Position numbers and translations under genes: made by a program. Positions 1 to 8,993 of a stretch of 64,000 bases of DNA are shown in pieces. Every line of letters begins with the position of its first letter. The stretch's first letter is position 1. Source of the DNA: Petroclostridium sp. X23 (GTDB taxonomy: Bacteria > Bacillota > Clostridia > SK-Y3); the NCBI RefSeq assembly GCF_030013905.1, contig NZ_CP124862.1, positions 3,351,051 through 3,415,050 on the forward strand, given 5' to 3'. The notes under the pieces were generated by a model that worked only from the letters and a program-made list of their open reading frames with translations, was not told the origin of the DNA and did no database searches.

Positions 1-450
1 CAAATGGGAATAGAAGCATTAAAAGATAAACCTACTCACTTTCTTAGCTTCGGGCAGAAGAAACGGGTATGTATAGCCGATATATTGGCAATGGAACCGG
101 AAGTGATTGTTTTTGATGAGCCTACAGACTCTTTGGATCCTGTTCATGCTGATGAGATGTTTCAACTGATGGATAAACTCAATACTCAGGGAAAAACGAT
201 CATACTTTCTACTCATGATATTGATAGAGTATATGGTTGGGCCGACCATGTATTTGTACTTAAAGAGGGGAAGGTGTTTGCAGAGGGAAGTGCAGTCCGA
301 ATCTTTCATGACGATACGTTACTAAAAAATGCAGGCTTGAAAGTGCCGTGGATCATGGAGGTTTACAAATGGCTTCAAAGTAAAGAAGTCATTAAGGCTA
401 ATATTAGCGTACCGAGAAACAAAGAAGAACTGTTTGGATTAATAAAATAA
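1..450 (+). CDS. cbiO: Energy-coupling/cobalt-type ABC transporter ATPase, C-terminal part (cut by window edge)
   Basis: The reading frame is open from base 1, so this is the 3' part of a gene that starts outside the window; 149 residues are visible. They show the ABC signature (LSFGQKKR), Walker B followed by the D-loop (VIVFDEPTDSLDP) and the switch histidine (LSTHD). This is the ATP-hydrolysing half of an importer. The layout resembles CbiO/EcfA ATPases, and cbiX starts 20 bp downstream, which supports cobalt or nickel uptake for corrinoid synthesis. The assignment to the cobalt branch rests on this neighbour; a different ECF substrate is possible. Confidence 0.85.
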   Translation, partial: QMGIEALKDKPTHFLSFGQKKRVCIADILAMEPEVIVFDEPTDSLDPVHADEMFQLMDKLNTQGKTIILSTHDIDRVYGWADHVFVLKEGKVFAEGSAVRIFHDDTLLKNAGLKVPWIMEVYKWLQSKEVIKANISVPRNKEELFGLIK

Positions 451-470
451 TAGATAAAGGAGTGCAGCAT

Positions 471-836
471 ATGAATAAAGGCATATTAATTATAGGACAT
501 GGCAGCAGGGCGCTAGAAGCGCAGCAAACATTCGAAAGCATTATAGATAAATTAAAAGCAAAAGGCTATCAAAATATTGAGGGTGCACATATGGAACTGG
601 CAAAGCCCAATATCCGTGAGGCTGTGGAGAAACTGGACAAACAAAAAGTTGATATGATTGTAGTTGTACCGCTTTTTATATACAGCGGTATTCACATAAA
701 GGAAGATATTCCGCAGATTCTTGAGGAGATAGGGCGGGATTATCCGCATATAACCATTAAGATGGGCAGCGCGTTAGGTGATGATGACCTATTGGTAAGT
801 TTGTTAGAGAAGAGAGTTAAAGAAATGATTACATAA
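471..836 (+). CDS. cbiX: Small sirohydrochlorin cobaltochelatase (CbiX family)
   Basis: A 121-residue protein with the N-terminal chelatase signature IIGHGSR and a second histidine in YSGIHIKEDIP, both typical metal-binding positions of CbiX/SirB chelatases. The length fits the short single-domain form, which works as a homodimer. It inserts Co2+ into sirohydrochlorin in the anaerobic cobalamin pathway. The start at 471 has AAAGGAG 8 bases upstream; a GTG at 462 overlaps that ribosome site and was rejected. It sits directly behind the ABC ATPase gene, so uptake and insertion of cobalt are probably co-transcribed. No other cob genes are visible in this window. Confidence 0.85.
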   Translation: MNKGILIIGHGSRALEAQQTFESIIDKLKAKGYQNIEGAHMELAKPNIREAVEKLDKQKVDMIVVVPLFIYSGIHIKEDIPQILEEIGRDYPHITIKMGSALGDDDLLVSLLEKRVKEMIT

Positions 837-929
837 TTTGCGCTTATACATAAAAAGTAAAATTTGCTACAATATTCACGCATTATATGCTATAATTACT
901 TTAATAAATGCGTAAAGAGGATGAATGTT

Positions 930-1835
930 ATGTCTGAAACAATGCTGCCAAAGGCCTGGGAGGGGCTTATTAGTAAAGGGACATTTCTGCCGGTCATTAT
1001 AAAAACATTGGAAAGAATTCATGATACAACATGGTCTATGGAGCCGAGCCGGCACGATCATTTTGAAATGGTGTATATTAAGAGAGGAAATGCAGTATTC
1101 CATATCGCAGGTCAAGATGTGCATATGGGGCCAAATGATATTGTCATTATTAAGCCTTTTCAGCTTCATAAATTCAATGTAAAGTCACAGGCTGGATGTG
1201 AATTTATTGTTCTGAGTTTTAAATTCCAGGACCAGCGGGATAAAGAGTATTCAGATATATCATTAAATGATTTTATAGAATTTGTAAAAAATAAGGAAAG
1301 CGGATCGTTTATTACACTAAAAGTCAGCAGAAAAAATGATATTGTTTATGTAATGAATAGGATTTTAAGAGAGCGAGAAAAGCAGGATATTTGGGGAGAT
1401 TTTTTAAGCTACCTGTTAATTATGGAGTTATTTGTGCTTGTTTCTCGTGCCCTTAAGATGGAATGGGAAGAAAGTATAAAGAATAAAAGCTTGAAATTAA
1501 AAGAGCTTATGCATATTGCAAAACAATATATGGAAGTGAACTATGAGAAAGATTTGACGCTAACGGATGTATCGAAGTATGTATTTTTGAGCCAGAGTTA
1601 TTTTGCCCATGCATTTAAAGAAGAGTTTGATATCAGTCCTAAAAGTTACTTGCTGAAGGTAAGAATAGATAAATCAAAGGAACTGCTTGAAAAGACTGAT
1701 TTGAAAATCAGTGATGTGGCGCTTAGTGTTGGTTTCTCCAGCCAGCAAAGGTATAACGATATGTTTAAGAAATATGTCGGGATGACACCTCTGAAATATA
1801 GAAAAAAGGTAAAGGCGGATAAATTAAATAAGTAA
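930..1835 (+). CDS. AraC-family transcriptional regulator
   Basis: A 301-residue protein. The N-terminal half looks like a cupin sensor (RHDHFEMVYIKRGNAVFHI, then the IIKPFQLHKF strand). The last 100 residues carry the two helix-turn-helix motifs of AraC/XylS proteins, ending in the signature GFSSQQRYNDMFKKYVGMTP followed by PLKYRKK. The start at 930 has AAAGAGG 9 bases upstream. An in-frame TTG at 864 would place the TATAAT-like promoter sequence at 891 inside the gene. The effector and target are unknown; it is monocistronic, and the next gene, leuB, lies beyond a terminator. Confidence 0.85.
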   Translation: MSETMLPKAWEGLISKGTFLPVIIKTLERIHDTTWSMEPSRHDHFEMVYIKRGNAVFHIAGQDVHMGPNDIVIIKPFQLHKFNVKSQAGCEFIVLSFKFQDQRDKEYSDISLNDFIEFVKNKESGSFITLKVSRKNDIVYVMNRILREREKQDIWGDFLSYLLIMELFVLVSRALKMEWEESIKNKSLKLKELMHIAKQYMEVNYEKDLTLTDVSKYVFLSQSYFAHAFKEEFDISPKSYLLKVRIDKSKELLEKTDLKISDVALSVGFSSQQRYNDMFKKYVGMTPLKYRKKVKADKLNK

Positions 1836-1850
1836 AAATACGTATAATAT

Positions 1851-1888
1851 AAAAATAATGTTTCTATAACAGTAAACATTATTTTTTT
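1851..1888 (+). terminator. Rho-independent terminator after the AraC gene
   Basis: Inverted repeat AATAATGTTT / AAACATTATT with an 11-base loop, followed by a run of seven T. It closes the AraC transcript 16 bases after the stop codon. Confidence 0.8.
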
Positions 1889-2004
1889 ACGCTAGTATTT
1901 CATAGTAATAGGGAAGAATTATTAGAATGTTTGTTCTAAAATATAAACTAATCAATAAACTAGTTGATGGTTTAAATAAAATTATATAAATTTTTGAGAG
2001 GAGG

Positions 2005-2085
2005 ATGGAGAGTTATAAGAATGGAATGCAGCGGACAAGATATCGTTTTGCATTTCGAGTTCTAATCTCCAAATTAACGATATGA
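2005..2085 (+). promoter_or_regulatory. leuB leader: overlapping short uORFs and start-sequestering hairpin
   Basis: leuB has no ribosome site directly before its ATG. Instead a strong GAGGAGG lies about 80 bases upstream. One 26-codon frame starts at 2005 and ends in TGA at 2083-2085, overlapping the leuB ATG as ATGA. A second frame of 14 codons starts at 2021 with GGAGAG at good spacing and ends at 2065. ATATCGTT at 2039-2046 can pair with AACGATAT at 2076-2083, which covers the start codon. Translation through the leader could open the hairpin and couple initiation. Neither peptide is leucine-rich, so classical attenuation is not indicated. Confidence 0.5.
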
Positions 2086-3146
2086 ATTTTAAGATTGCGG
2101 TAATTCCCGGTGACGGTATTGGTATTGAAGTTACTGCACAGGCAGTAAAAGTATTAAAAACGGTAGGAGAGAAGTTTGGTCATGTATTTGAGATGACCGA
2201 GGCAGATGCCGGCGGATGTGCAATTGATAAACACGGGGAGCCCTTGCCGGCACAGACGTTAGAAGTTTGCAAGAATAGTGACTCCGTATTATTAGGTGCT
2301 GTCGGAGGTCCGAAATGGGATACGCTTCCCGGAAGCCAAAGGCCTGAACAGGCATTGCTAGGGTTAAGGAAAGGATTAGGTTTGTTTGCAAATCTTCGTC
2401 CGGCGGTATTGCATCAGGCATTGAAAGATGCTTCACCGTTAAAACCGGAGATTATCGGGGACGGGCTGGATATAATGGTGGTCAGAGAACTGACCGGCGG
2501 AATATATTTTGGTGACAGAGGACGCACAGAGGATGCAGCCTTTGATACTATGAAATATAGCGTCGGTGAGATCGAAAGAATAACAAGAGTAGCTTTTGAA
2601 ATCGCAATGAAGAGAAATAAAAATATAGTATCGGTAGATAAAGCGAACATTCTTGAAAACTCCAGATTGTGGAGAGAGGTTGTTGAAAAGGTAGCCAAGG
2701 AATATCCGGGAGTACAAGTGAGCCATATGTATGTTGACAATGCAGCAATGCAGTTGGTAAGGAATCCAAAGCAGTTTGATGTTATTGTAACCGGAAATAT
2801 GTTTGGAGATATCTTATCCGATGAAGCTTCTATGATTACAGGTTCTATCGGTATGCTGCCGTCTGCAAGCCTTGGTGCCGGAAAATTGGGCATGTATGAG
2901 CCCGTACATGGTTCAGCTCCCGATATAGCAGGACAAGACAAGGCAAATCCTATTGCCACCATTATTTCAGTTGCGATGATGTTAAGGTATTCTTTTAACC
3001 TTACCCAAGAAGCTGATGTCATAGAAAAAGCCGTAAGTAGTGTATTGGATAAAGGGTACAGAACCGGTGATATCATGAGTGAAGGAATGCAGCTAGCGGG
3101 TACAGCGGCAATGGGACAACTAATCATTGACGAGATACAAGATTAA
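2082..3146 (+). CDS. leuB: 3-isopropylmalate dehydrogenase
   Basis: A 354-residue protein of normal LeuB length. It opens with [21 protein letters not shown] and contains the substrate and metal segments [32 protein letters not shown] and the [23 protein letters not shown] block, then the NAD-binding [18 protein letters not shown]. It oxidises and decarboxylates 3-isopropylmalate to 2-oxoisocaproate in leucine synthesis. Unusually it stands alone: leuA, leuC and leuD are not adjacent. Initiation appears to depend on the leader described at 2005-2085. Confidence 0.95.
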   Translation: MNFKIAVIPGDGIGIEVTAQAVKVLKTVGEKFGHVFEMTEADAGGCAIDKHGEPLPAQTLEVCKNSDSVLLGAVGGPKWDTLPGSQRPEQALLGLRKGLGLFANLRPAVLHQALKDASPLKPEIIGDGLDIMVVRELTGGIYFGDRGRTEDAAFDTMKYSVGEIERITRVAFEIAMKRNKNIVSVDKANILENSRLWREVVEKVAKEYPGVQVSHMYVDNAAMQLVRNPKQFDVIVTGNMFGDILSDEASMITGSIGMLPSASLGAGKLGMYEPVHGSAPDIAGQDKANPIATIISVAMMLRYSFNLTQEADVIEKAVSSVLDKGYRTGDIMSEGMQLAGTAAMGQLIIDEIQD

Positions 3147-3182
3147 ATTGTATTTTCAAGGTTAGAGTTTTTTATCTATATC

Positions 3183-3233
3183 AAAAGTCAAGAGGACGGG
3201 GATGTTGTCAACAACCCCGTCCTCTTGGCTTTT
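3183..3233 (+). terminator. Strong terminator after leuB
   Basis: AAAAGTCAAGAGGACGGGG pairs with CCCCGTCCTCTTGGCTTTT (19 positions, one G-T pair), with a 12-base loop. The GAGGACGGGG core resembles the hairpin cores of the dispersed palindromic repeats in this window. Confidence 0.85.
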
Positions 3234-3362
3234 ATCGTCTTTTCCTGATTTATCAGCTTTTTTGTACTACCTTTTTATTCCGGTTTTATATTAATATAGT
3301 ATGTGTTATAATACAATTAGTATACATAATATACAAATCGTAAGGTAAGGGGAGGGGGTTTT

Positions 3363-4214
3363 TTGAAGCTTTTAACCATAAATATTGTGATTTTACCTCT
3401 TATCCTTATGCTAATGACGGCCTGTACCAGCGTAAAAAAAGAATTTGAGGCTGTCCCTGAAAGTATTGTATCTACTGCTGTTGAAGTCAAGTCTCTTGCT
3501 GCTTTGCCAGAAGAAATCAAAGAAAAGACGGTAAAAATCATGACCTATAATATAAGACATGGTGTGGGGGTAGATAATAATTATGATTTGGATAGAATAA
3601 TCTCAGTTATCAAAGAGGCAGACCCGGATATCGTATCTTTAAATGAAGTAGATCATATGATGCCGCGCACCTATATGCAAAAGCAGGATAAAATTATTGC
3701 AGATGCGCTGGGATACAATCTGGTTTACGGTTTTAATATTAACTTTGGAAGTAAGTATGGCAATGTGTTATTATCTAAACATCCTATTACAACATATATT
3801 AATGATGCATTACCCAAGAACAAGATGTCGGAGCCAAGAGGATTAATCCAAGCTGACGTCAATATTGATGATAAAACAATAAAAGTCCTCTCTACGCATT
3901 TATCCATTAATAGCGAGGAAAGACCGGAACAAATAGTGTATATAATAGAAAAATTAAAAGAGCTTGACGGACCCACAGTCTTAATTGGTGATTTCAATGC
4001 AGCGCCGAGCTCCAATGAAGTAAAACAGATAAGTGAAATGATGGAGGACAGCGCTAAAGAAGAATATGGCACTTTTCCGGCAAACGATCCAACATTCAGA
4101 ATAGACTATATATTTGTTTCTGAGGAACTTGAAGTAAAAAACAATAAGGTCATAGAAAGTGAGGCATCAGATCATCTTCCTGTATTGGCAGAAGTAAGTT
4201 TAAAGGAATACTAA
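3363..4214 (+). CDS. Endonuclease/exonuclease/phosphatase-family lipoprotein
   Basis: A 283-residue protein using a TTG start with GGAGGGGG 5-6 bases upstream. It begins with a lipoprotein signal ending in the lipobox LMTAC, so it should be anchored outside the membrane. The mature part is an EEP-fold metal-dependent phosphoesterase: IMTYNIRHG, DIVSLNEVD, VLSTHLS, VLIGDFNAAPSS and SDHLPVLAEV hold the Asn, Glu, His and Asp active-site positions. Substrates of this superfamily range from nucleic acids to sphingomyelin and inositol phosphates; nothing here distinguishes them. Monocistronic between two terminators. Confidence 0.8.
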   Translation: MKLLTINIVILPLILMLMTACTSVKKEFEAVPESIVSTAVEVKSLAALPEEIKEKTVKIMTYNIRHGVGVDNNYDLDRIISVIKEADPDIVSLNEVDHMMPRTYMQKQDKIIADALGYNLVYGFNINFGSKYGNVLLSKHPITTYINDALPKNKMSEPRGLIQADVNIDDKTIKVLSTHLSINSEERPEQIVYIIEKLKELDGPTVLIGDFNAAPSSNEVKQISEMMEDSAKEEYGTFPANDPTFRIDYIFVSEELEVKNNKVIESEASDHLPVLAEVSLKEY

Positions 4215-4220
4215 AATTAT

Positions 4221-4266
4221 GGAATAATAAGAGGTTATTTGCAATCTCTTTATTATTCCTATTTTG
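4221..4266 (+). terminator. Terminator after the EEP lipoprotein gene
   Basis: GGAATAATAAGAG pairs with CTCTTTATTATTCC (one bulged T), followed by TATTTTG. The remaining sequence up to 4487 is AT-rich and shows no gene. Confidence 0.65.
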
Positions 4267-4487
4267 TTATTGGTTTTGTATACAATAATCATTAGTTTTT
4301 GTTCAAACCCATGGATTCAGCCTGATACGGAAACTTCGCTTGACAATAATTTTTCGTATTGTTATACTAATTTAGAGGTAATAAAGCTATAAATAATAGT
4401 ATGTGTAGGTATATATTCGTATGGATACTGTGTACTAATCTACTAATTTTTTTTGCATTTGACACCTACATATAAACAGAGTTCTAA

Positions 4488-4823
4488 CCTTCAAAGGCTG
4501 AAAAAGCTATTTATACTGGAGGCGCTGCTTTCTTGAATGTATTGGCTCCATGTCCGAGAGGTTGGAGATATGATACGCCTAAATTAATGGATATGTGCAA
4601 ATTAGCAGTTGAAACTTGCTTCTGGCCATTATATGAAGTAATTGATGGTAAATATATTATTAGCTATAAGCCAAAGAATAAGTTTCCTGTTGAAGAATAT
4701 TTGAAACCGCAGGGAAGATTCAGACACTTATTCAAAAAAGGCAATGAGCATATGATCGCTGAAATTCAGGCAGAAGTAGATAAGAGATGGAATGAGCTTC
4801 TGATTCTTGCCGGAGAAGCATAA
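4488..4823 (+). pseudogene. porB: 3' remnant of 2-oxoacid (pyruvate):ferredoxin oxidoreductase beta subunit
   Basis: The frame begins right after an in-frame TAA and encodes about 111 residues that match only the C-terminal third of PorB: the LAPCPRGWRYDT segment, the ETCFWPLYEV stretch, then EEYLKPQGRFRHLF and a terminal EIQAEVDKRWNELL helix. Intact PorB is about 310 residues and carries the TPP-binding motif, which is absent here. A TTG at 4533 has a GGAGG upstream, but that GGAGG lies within what was porB coding sequence (codons for TGGAAFLN), so a functional small protein is unlikely. The remnant suggests that an oxidoreductase operon was cut here and replaced by upstream DNA. Confidence 0.8.
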
Positions 4824-4869
4824 TATATAGATAAAGATTGAGAGTATTCATTCTCAATTCTCATTTAAG

Positions 4870-4909
4870 GGTCGGTCCTGATTGATTTAGTCACGGGGCC
4901 GGCTTTTTT
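4870..4909 (+). terminator. Terminator, copy A of an identical 40-bp pair
   Basis: A GGTCGGTCC / GGGGCCGGC stem followed by six T. It is identical over 40 bases to the terminator at 7836-7875 after the S-layer gene, so the S-layer gene lies between two direct repeats. Confidence 0.75.
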
Positions 4910-4918
4910 GCATTTTCT

Positions 4919-5069
4919 TATAGGAGACTGTGATAAAGTCGAATTTAGCACGAAGAGAAAATCGGACATGGGGACTGGTCTGCTGTCAGGCCCGGTCTTT
5001 GGCCGGACTGCGGCCCTGTCCCCGTGTCCGATTTTCGAGCGATTAGGCACTTTGGCACATCCTCCTATA
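4919..5069. repeat. Palindromic intergenic repeat, family P, copy 1 (complete)
   Basis: About 151 bp bounded by TATAGGAG and CTCCTATA. The inner arms include GATAAAGTCGAATTTAGCAC on the left and CGATTAGGCACTTT on the right, and a GC-rich central hairpin (AAAATCGGACATGGGGAC / GTCCCCGTGTCCGATTTT). Related copies lie at 22191, 27092, 39234, 48240 and 54639, all between genes. It encodes nothing; it resembles a MITE or REP-type element that may also act as a terminator. Confidence 0.75.
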
Positions 5070-5164
5070 TGATTATGTGAAATAAATGTATAAATATTGA
5101 ATAATGTGTATAAATGTGATACAATTTCCAAGTGTTTTACTAATTTTACAAAGGGAGGGTGTCT

Positions 5165-7762
5165 ATGGTTGTTCATATGAAAGGGGTTGCGAAGCTCCTT
5201 ATAGTTTTATTGGTATCTTTTACTATATTTAATGCATCTATTGCTGATGCTTTTGTAGTGGCCGACCCCATGGTCGTAGGCCCGATAACAGAGGTGTCTA
5301 AGATTGGAAGTTATGATTTGGCCAAAATACGCATTGATGAAAAGCTGCTGGGGAATTTTTGCAATGGTGATGTTGTAATATTGACACTGCCTAGTGGAGT
5401 GGAGTTCGATGGTGGACCTGTAGTGACTTTTGCAGGAAGCGGTGCTGATGATTTTGATTCTGCAATAGTCACTAAAGTATCTAGCAGAATATACCACATT
5501 AATATCAAAATTCCTGATATAAGAACAAATACGGCGGTAATGAATTTTACTATACCTGTAAACGTAACTTCTCTAGGTTCTGCTGAAATCTGCGTGAATA
5601 TAGCTGCTCCCGGTACAGCAATCAGGGAAGGGAGTTTTGTAGTTGGAAGATTTGTTTCGGACTTTGGTGATATTGAATTAAGTCCTCTGCAGAAAGTAAT
5701 GGTGCAAGGTCTAAGCTTATCGGCACAAAACAGAGATCTATTTGCAACGGAAATCTTGGGTCCGCTTAAAACAGTTTATTCGGAAGTATATGTAACTCCT
5801 CAGCTTGTAGACTATGGTTGTTATATCTTGGGGTCTGTAAGTACTTCGGATATGGAAAAAGCATTAAAAGCGTATGTACCGTATTCAACCGTGAAGAAAC
5901 GAATAATTGAGGCTGCGATCAAGGAAGGTCTGCCGGTATCACTAAACAATACTACAGGTTTCCCCAATATTGCGGATGCAATCAATAATGAAGTAACCGG
6001 TGACCCAACGAATGATATCGGATTGAGACTTGTTGTGAAGATGCTTTCGACAGTTACATCAATCACAGGACCGATAGCCTTTAATGATGCTAATGATACA
6101 TCAAAAATTGATTTTAAATTAGAAGGTTATGAAACTGTCAAATCAACGGTATCTTCTCTTATTGATTCTGTTGAAACCTTGAAGGCCGGTATTAGTACTT
6201 ATGAAGGAGACACGAATTTCGATAAATTGCTAATGTACGCTGAACAATTGGTGAATAGCCAGCCTTCAGAAGTAGCTGCTTTTAAGACATTCTTAAAGAG
6301 TAATGGCGATATTTTTGAAGGGACTGTAGAGGCACCTGATGATGATGACGACAACGATGGTAATACCGAGGCCCCTGGCAATACTGGCGGAGGAACGCCA
6401 ACGAGCGAGGGAACTCAAGTAGGAGATGCGGATGAATTCATTAAAGATGGAAGTAAGCAGTTAGAAAAGGTTATTAGCGTACAAGCCCCTGATAGAAATG
6501 CAAAAGAGCAAGCAAAAAAAGCCATTGAAGATGCGGTAAAAGAAGCAGCAAAAATAAATGTTAACAGTAAGGACGTCAAAGTCCAAGGAACAACGGCAGC
6601 ACTAGAGGTTAAAGCAGATACTTTAAAGGCTGCAGTTGCCAATGCAGTAAAGGTTGCTCAACAATTAACTAAGCAGGCTAAAGATGCCGGTGTAGATGTA
6701 ATGGTTCAGAGAATCGTGACAATTGAGGTGCCTAGAGCAGAAGGTGTTAAAGAAGTAGAAACGAAGTTTCCGGCAGATATTTTAAGTACTGCTAAAACAA
6801 GTGGTATCGATAGAATTGCGGTAGATACGGGCATTGCCACGGTAGCAATAGCGTCAGATGCATTGAAGGATAGCATTGTATCGGGAGCTGAGAAGATTGA
6901 GCTTTCTGTTGCGGCCGTAGATAAGACCCAGTTGTCTGCGGAAATTGCTGAAAAAGTAGGAAGCCAGCCGGTATATGATTTTAACCTTTCTGTAGATGGG
7001 AATAAAATAAGCAAATTTGAAGGGGAAAATCCGATAGAAATTTCCGTAGATTATACACTTGCTGCTGGTGAAGACCCTGATAAGATTGTTATTTACTATA
7101 TCAACGATAATGGCGAACTAGAAGCAGTGAAAAATTGCAGATATGATCCTGATACAGGAAAAGTTACATTTAAAACAAATCACTTTAGCAAATATACGGT
7201 TAAAGAATCTGATGTTACTTTTAAGGATGTTTCGACAGTGCCATGGGCAAAAACTTCTATAGAAGCACTTGCTGGGCGAGGTATTATCGGGGGTATAGGT
7301 GAGGATAAGTTTGACCCTGATAGCAATATTACCAGAGAGCAATTTGCCAAGATGATTGTGGAAGCCTTTGATCTGATGGATGAAGCGGCAACGACGACAT
7401 TAAGCGATGTCGATAAAAACGCGTGGTATGCAAAGCATATAGCATCTGCGCAAAAATCAGGTGTAATAAACGGTATTGGTGACAGCAAGTTTGGTGTAGG
7501 CAGCAAAATTAGCAGGCAAGATATGGCTGTAATGGCATATAGAGCTGCTCTGAAGGCTAATGCAAGACTTGAAACGACTAATGCTAAGGAAGAATTTGCA
7601 GACGAAGAATCTATCGATTCCTATGCAGTTGAAGCAGTATATGCAATGCTGCAGGCTAACATTATTAATGGCGTAGGCAGTAATACATTTAGGCCAAAAG
7701 ATTATACAACAAGAGCAGCTGCTGCAAAAGTCATCTACTTATTATATAAAACATTACCCTAG
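5165..7762 (+). CDS. S-layer-homology (SLH) domain surface protein
   Basis: An 865-residue exported protein; the ATG at 5165 has AAAGGGAGGG 7 bases upstream. A signal peptide ends near SIADA. Residues about 25-200 form a beta-rich domain not recognised here, followed by a helical region and an acidic Asp/Gly/Thr linker near residues 395-425 (APDDDDDNDGN). A segment rich in Ala, Lys and Val follows to about residue 680. Three SLH repeats occupy the C-terminal 180 residues (each with a GIIGGIG, GVINGIG or IINGVG turn and a TRE, SRQ or TRA motif), expected to bind pyruvylated secondary cell-wall polymer. Monocistronic, between two identical terminators. Confidence 0.85.
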   Translation: MVVHMKGVAKLLIVLLVSFTIFNASIADAFVVADPMVVGPITEVSKIGSYDLAKIRIDEKLLGNFCNGDVVILTLPSGVEFDGGPVVTFAGSGADDFDSAIVTKVSSRIYHINIKIPDIRTNTAVMNFTIPVNVTSLGSAEICVNIAAPGTAIREGSFVVGRFVSDFGDIELSPLQKVMVQGLSLSAQNRDLFATEILGPLKTVYSEVYVTPQLVDYGCYILGSVSTSDMEKALKAYVPYSTVKKRIIEAAIKEGLPVSLNNTTGFPNIADAINNEVTGDPTNDIGLRLVVKMLSTVTSITGPIAFNDANDTSKIDFKLEGYETVKSTVSSLIDSVETLKAGISTYEGDTNFDKLLMYAEQLVNSQPSEVAAFKTFLKSNGDIFEGTVEAPDDDDDNDGNTEAPGNTGGGTPTSEGTQVGDADEFIKDGSKQLEKVISVQAPDRNAKEQAKKAIEDAVKEAAKINVNSKDVKVQGTTAALEVKADTLKAAVANAVKVAQQLTKQAKDAGVDVMVQRIVTIEVPRAEGVKEVETKFPADILSTAKTSGIDRIAVDTGIATVAIASDALKDSIVSGAEKIELSVAAVDKTQLSAEIAEKVGSQPVYDFNLSVDGNKISKFEGENPIEISVDYTLAAGEDPDKIVIYYINDNGELEAVKNCRYDPDTGKVTFKTNHFSKYTVKESDVTFKDVSTVPWAKTSIEALAGRGIIGGIGEDKFDPDSNITREQFAKMIVEAFDLMDEAATTTLSDVDKNAWYAKHIASAQKSGVINGIGDSKFGVGSKISRQDMAVMAYRAALKANARLETTNAKEEFADEESIDSYAVEAVYAMLQANIINGVGSNTFRPKDYTTRAAAAKVIYLLYKTLP

Positions 7763-7835
7763 AGAGAAAATTATGAAGAATATTTTTCTAGTATTATAGA
7801 TTAGCAGGTGTACTGCGGGTAATCTTTTGTCTAAA

Positions 7836-7875
7836 GGTCGGTCCTGATTGATTTAGTCACGGGGCCGGCTTTTTT
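7836..7875 (+). terminator. Terminator, copy B of an identical 40-bp pair
   Basis: Same 40 bases as 4870-4909: GC-rich stem, then six T. It ends the S-layer gene transcript. The rest of 7763-8112 holds only the rpiR promoter. Confidence 0.8.
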
Positions 7876-8050
7876 ATACTCTAGAAAACATAAGTGAGGA
7901 GTGGATAGTGAAAAGAGTATAAAGGCTCCCCACTCCTGATTTAATGACTATTAATGTGTACTCTTTATCGCAATAGATATAATAATAAATTTGATACCAG
8001 AGTAATATGGAAGCTGTGAAGAAAATTTTCTACAAATTTAATAAAAACTC

Positions 8051-8079
8051 TTGAAAATAATTACCCATAAATGTATAAT
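8051..8079 (+). promoter_or_regulatory. Promoter of the first rpiR operon
   Basis: TTGAAA (8051-8056), 17-base spacer, TATAAT (8074-8079), 33 bases before the rpiR ATG. A near-copy with the same spacing, sharing 20 identical bases across the -35, is found at 15137-15165 without an adjacent gene. Confidence 0.7.
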
Positions 8080-8112
8080 AAAATTACTTACTGGATGAGA
8101 GGATAATAAAAT

Positions 8113-8976
8113 ATGACAAATGAATTAAATCAAATTCCGGGATGTCTTGTGAGAATTGAGAATATCTATTCATCGTTAAGAGATTCAGAGAAGAAGGTAT
8201 CTGATTATATAAAAGGCAATTATCAGGATATCATTCACTTGACTATTACAGAATTAGCTGAGAAATCTGAGACCAGTGAATCAACGATTGTTAGACTCTG
8301 TAAAAGCTTAGGCTATAGAGGATTTCAAGAACTAAAGATTAACCTTGCGAGAGAAATTATTCAGCCATCTCATCAAATACATGAGGCGCTGGAAAAAAGT
8401 GACGATGTACTAACCATCAAGCAAAAAGTGTTTAATGCCGATGCACAGGCCATACATGACACGTTGAAAGTGTTGGATGATAATGAGTTTAAGAAAGCGG
8501 TTGAACTAATTTCTCAAGCCAATCATGTGGAAATGTACGGCGTAGGAGGTTCTAGTGCTGTAGTATTGGATGCGCAGCACAAGTTTTTGAAGGTTGGTTT
8601 AAAATGTTCGGTATATACAGACACTAATTTGCAAGCGATGTCGGCGTCTTTACTTGGTAAAGGCGATGTTGTTATAGGTATATCACATTCCGGCGGAAGT
8701 AAGGATATTATTGAAATACTGGAGATTGCTAAAGAAGCAGGTGCTGCTACCATTAGCATTACGAATTATAGCAAATCTCCGATCTTAAAAGTCAGTGATG
8801 TTGTATTATTTACTGCCTCAAAAGAAACCGCTTTTAAAAGCGACGCACTAGCATCAAGAATCGCAGAGTTGGCGATCATTGACGCATTATTTGTAGCCGT
8901 TTCCTTTACCGGATATGAAAAGTCATTTAAGAGTATACAAAAAACAAGAGATGCTACCGCATCAAGAAAGTATTAG
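8113..8976 (+). CDS. RpiR/MurR-family regulator with SIS domain
   Basis: A 287-residue protein. Residues 1-80 form the RpiR helix-turn-helix (LTITELAEKSETSESTIVRLCKSLGYRGFQELK). Residues about 125-265 form a sugar-isomerase (SIS) phosphosugar-binding domain (VEMYGVGGSSAVVLDA, ISHSGGSKDIIEIL). Such proteins sense a phosphorylated sugar and repress or activate the adjacent catabolic genes. The dehydrogenase gene begins 17 bp downstream, so the regulator heads its own operon. It is a clear paralogue of the protein at 15477. Confidence 0.9.
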   Translation: MTNELNQIPGCLVRIENIYSSLRDSEKKVSDYIKGNYQDIIHLTITELAEKSETSESTIVRLCKSLGYRGFQELKINLAREIIQPSHQIHEALEKSDDVLTIKQKVFNADAQAIHDTLKVLDDNEFKKAVELISQANHVEMYGVGGSSAVVLDAQHKFLKVGLKCSVYTDTNLQAMSASLLGKGDVVIGISHSGGSKDIIEILEIAKEAGAATISITNYSKSPILKVSDVVLFTASKETAFKSDALASRIAELAIIDALFVAVSFTGYEKSFKSIQKTRDATASRKY

Positions 8977-8993
8977 AATAAGGAGGTTGTAAA

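Noticed and set aside
864-929. Longer N-terminus of the AraC regulator from TTG 864
   Set aside because: It would include the TATAAT-like promoter element and the ribosome site that serves ATG 930.
2005-2085. Leucine attenuator before leuB
   Set aside because: Neither candidate leader peptide has a run of leucine codons, and no terminator/antiterminator pair is visible.
2414-3127. Long minus-strand frame opposite leuB
   Set aside because: A shadow of the leuB coding strand: no ribosome site, no recognisable domain, and leuB is unambiguous.
4533-4823. A functional 96-aa protein from TTG 4533
   Set aside because: The sequence is only the C-terminal third of PorB, and the apparent GGAGG lies within former porB codons.
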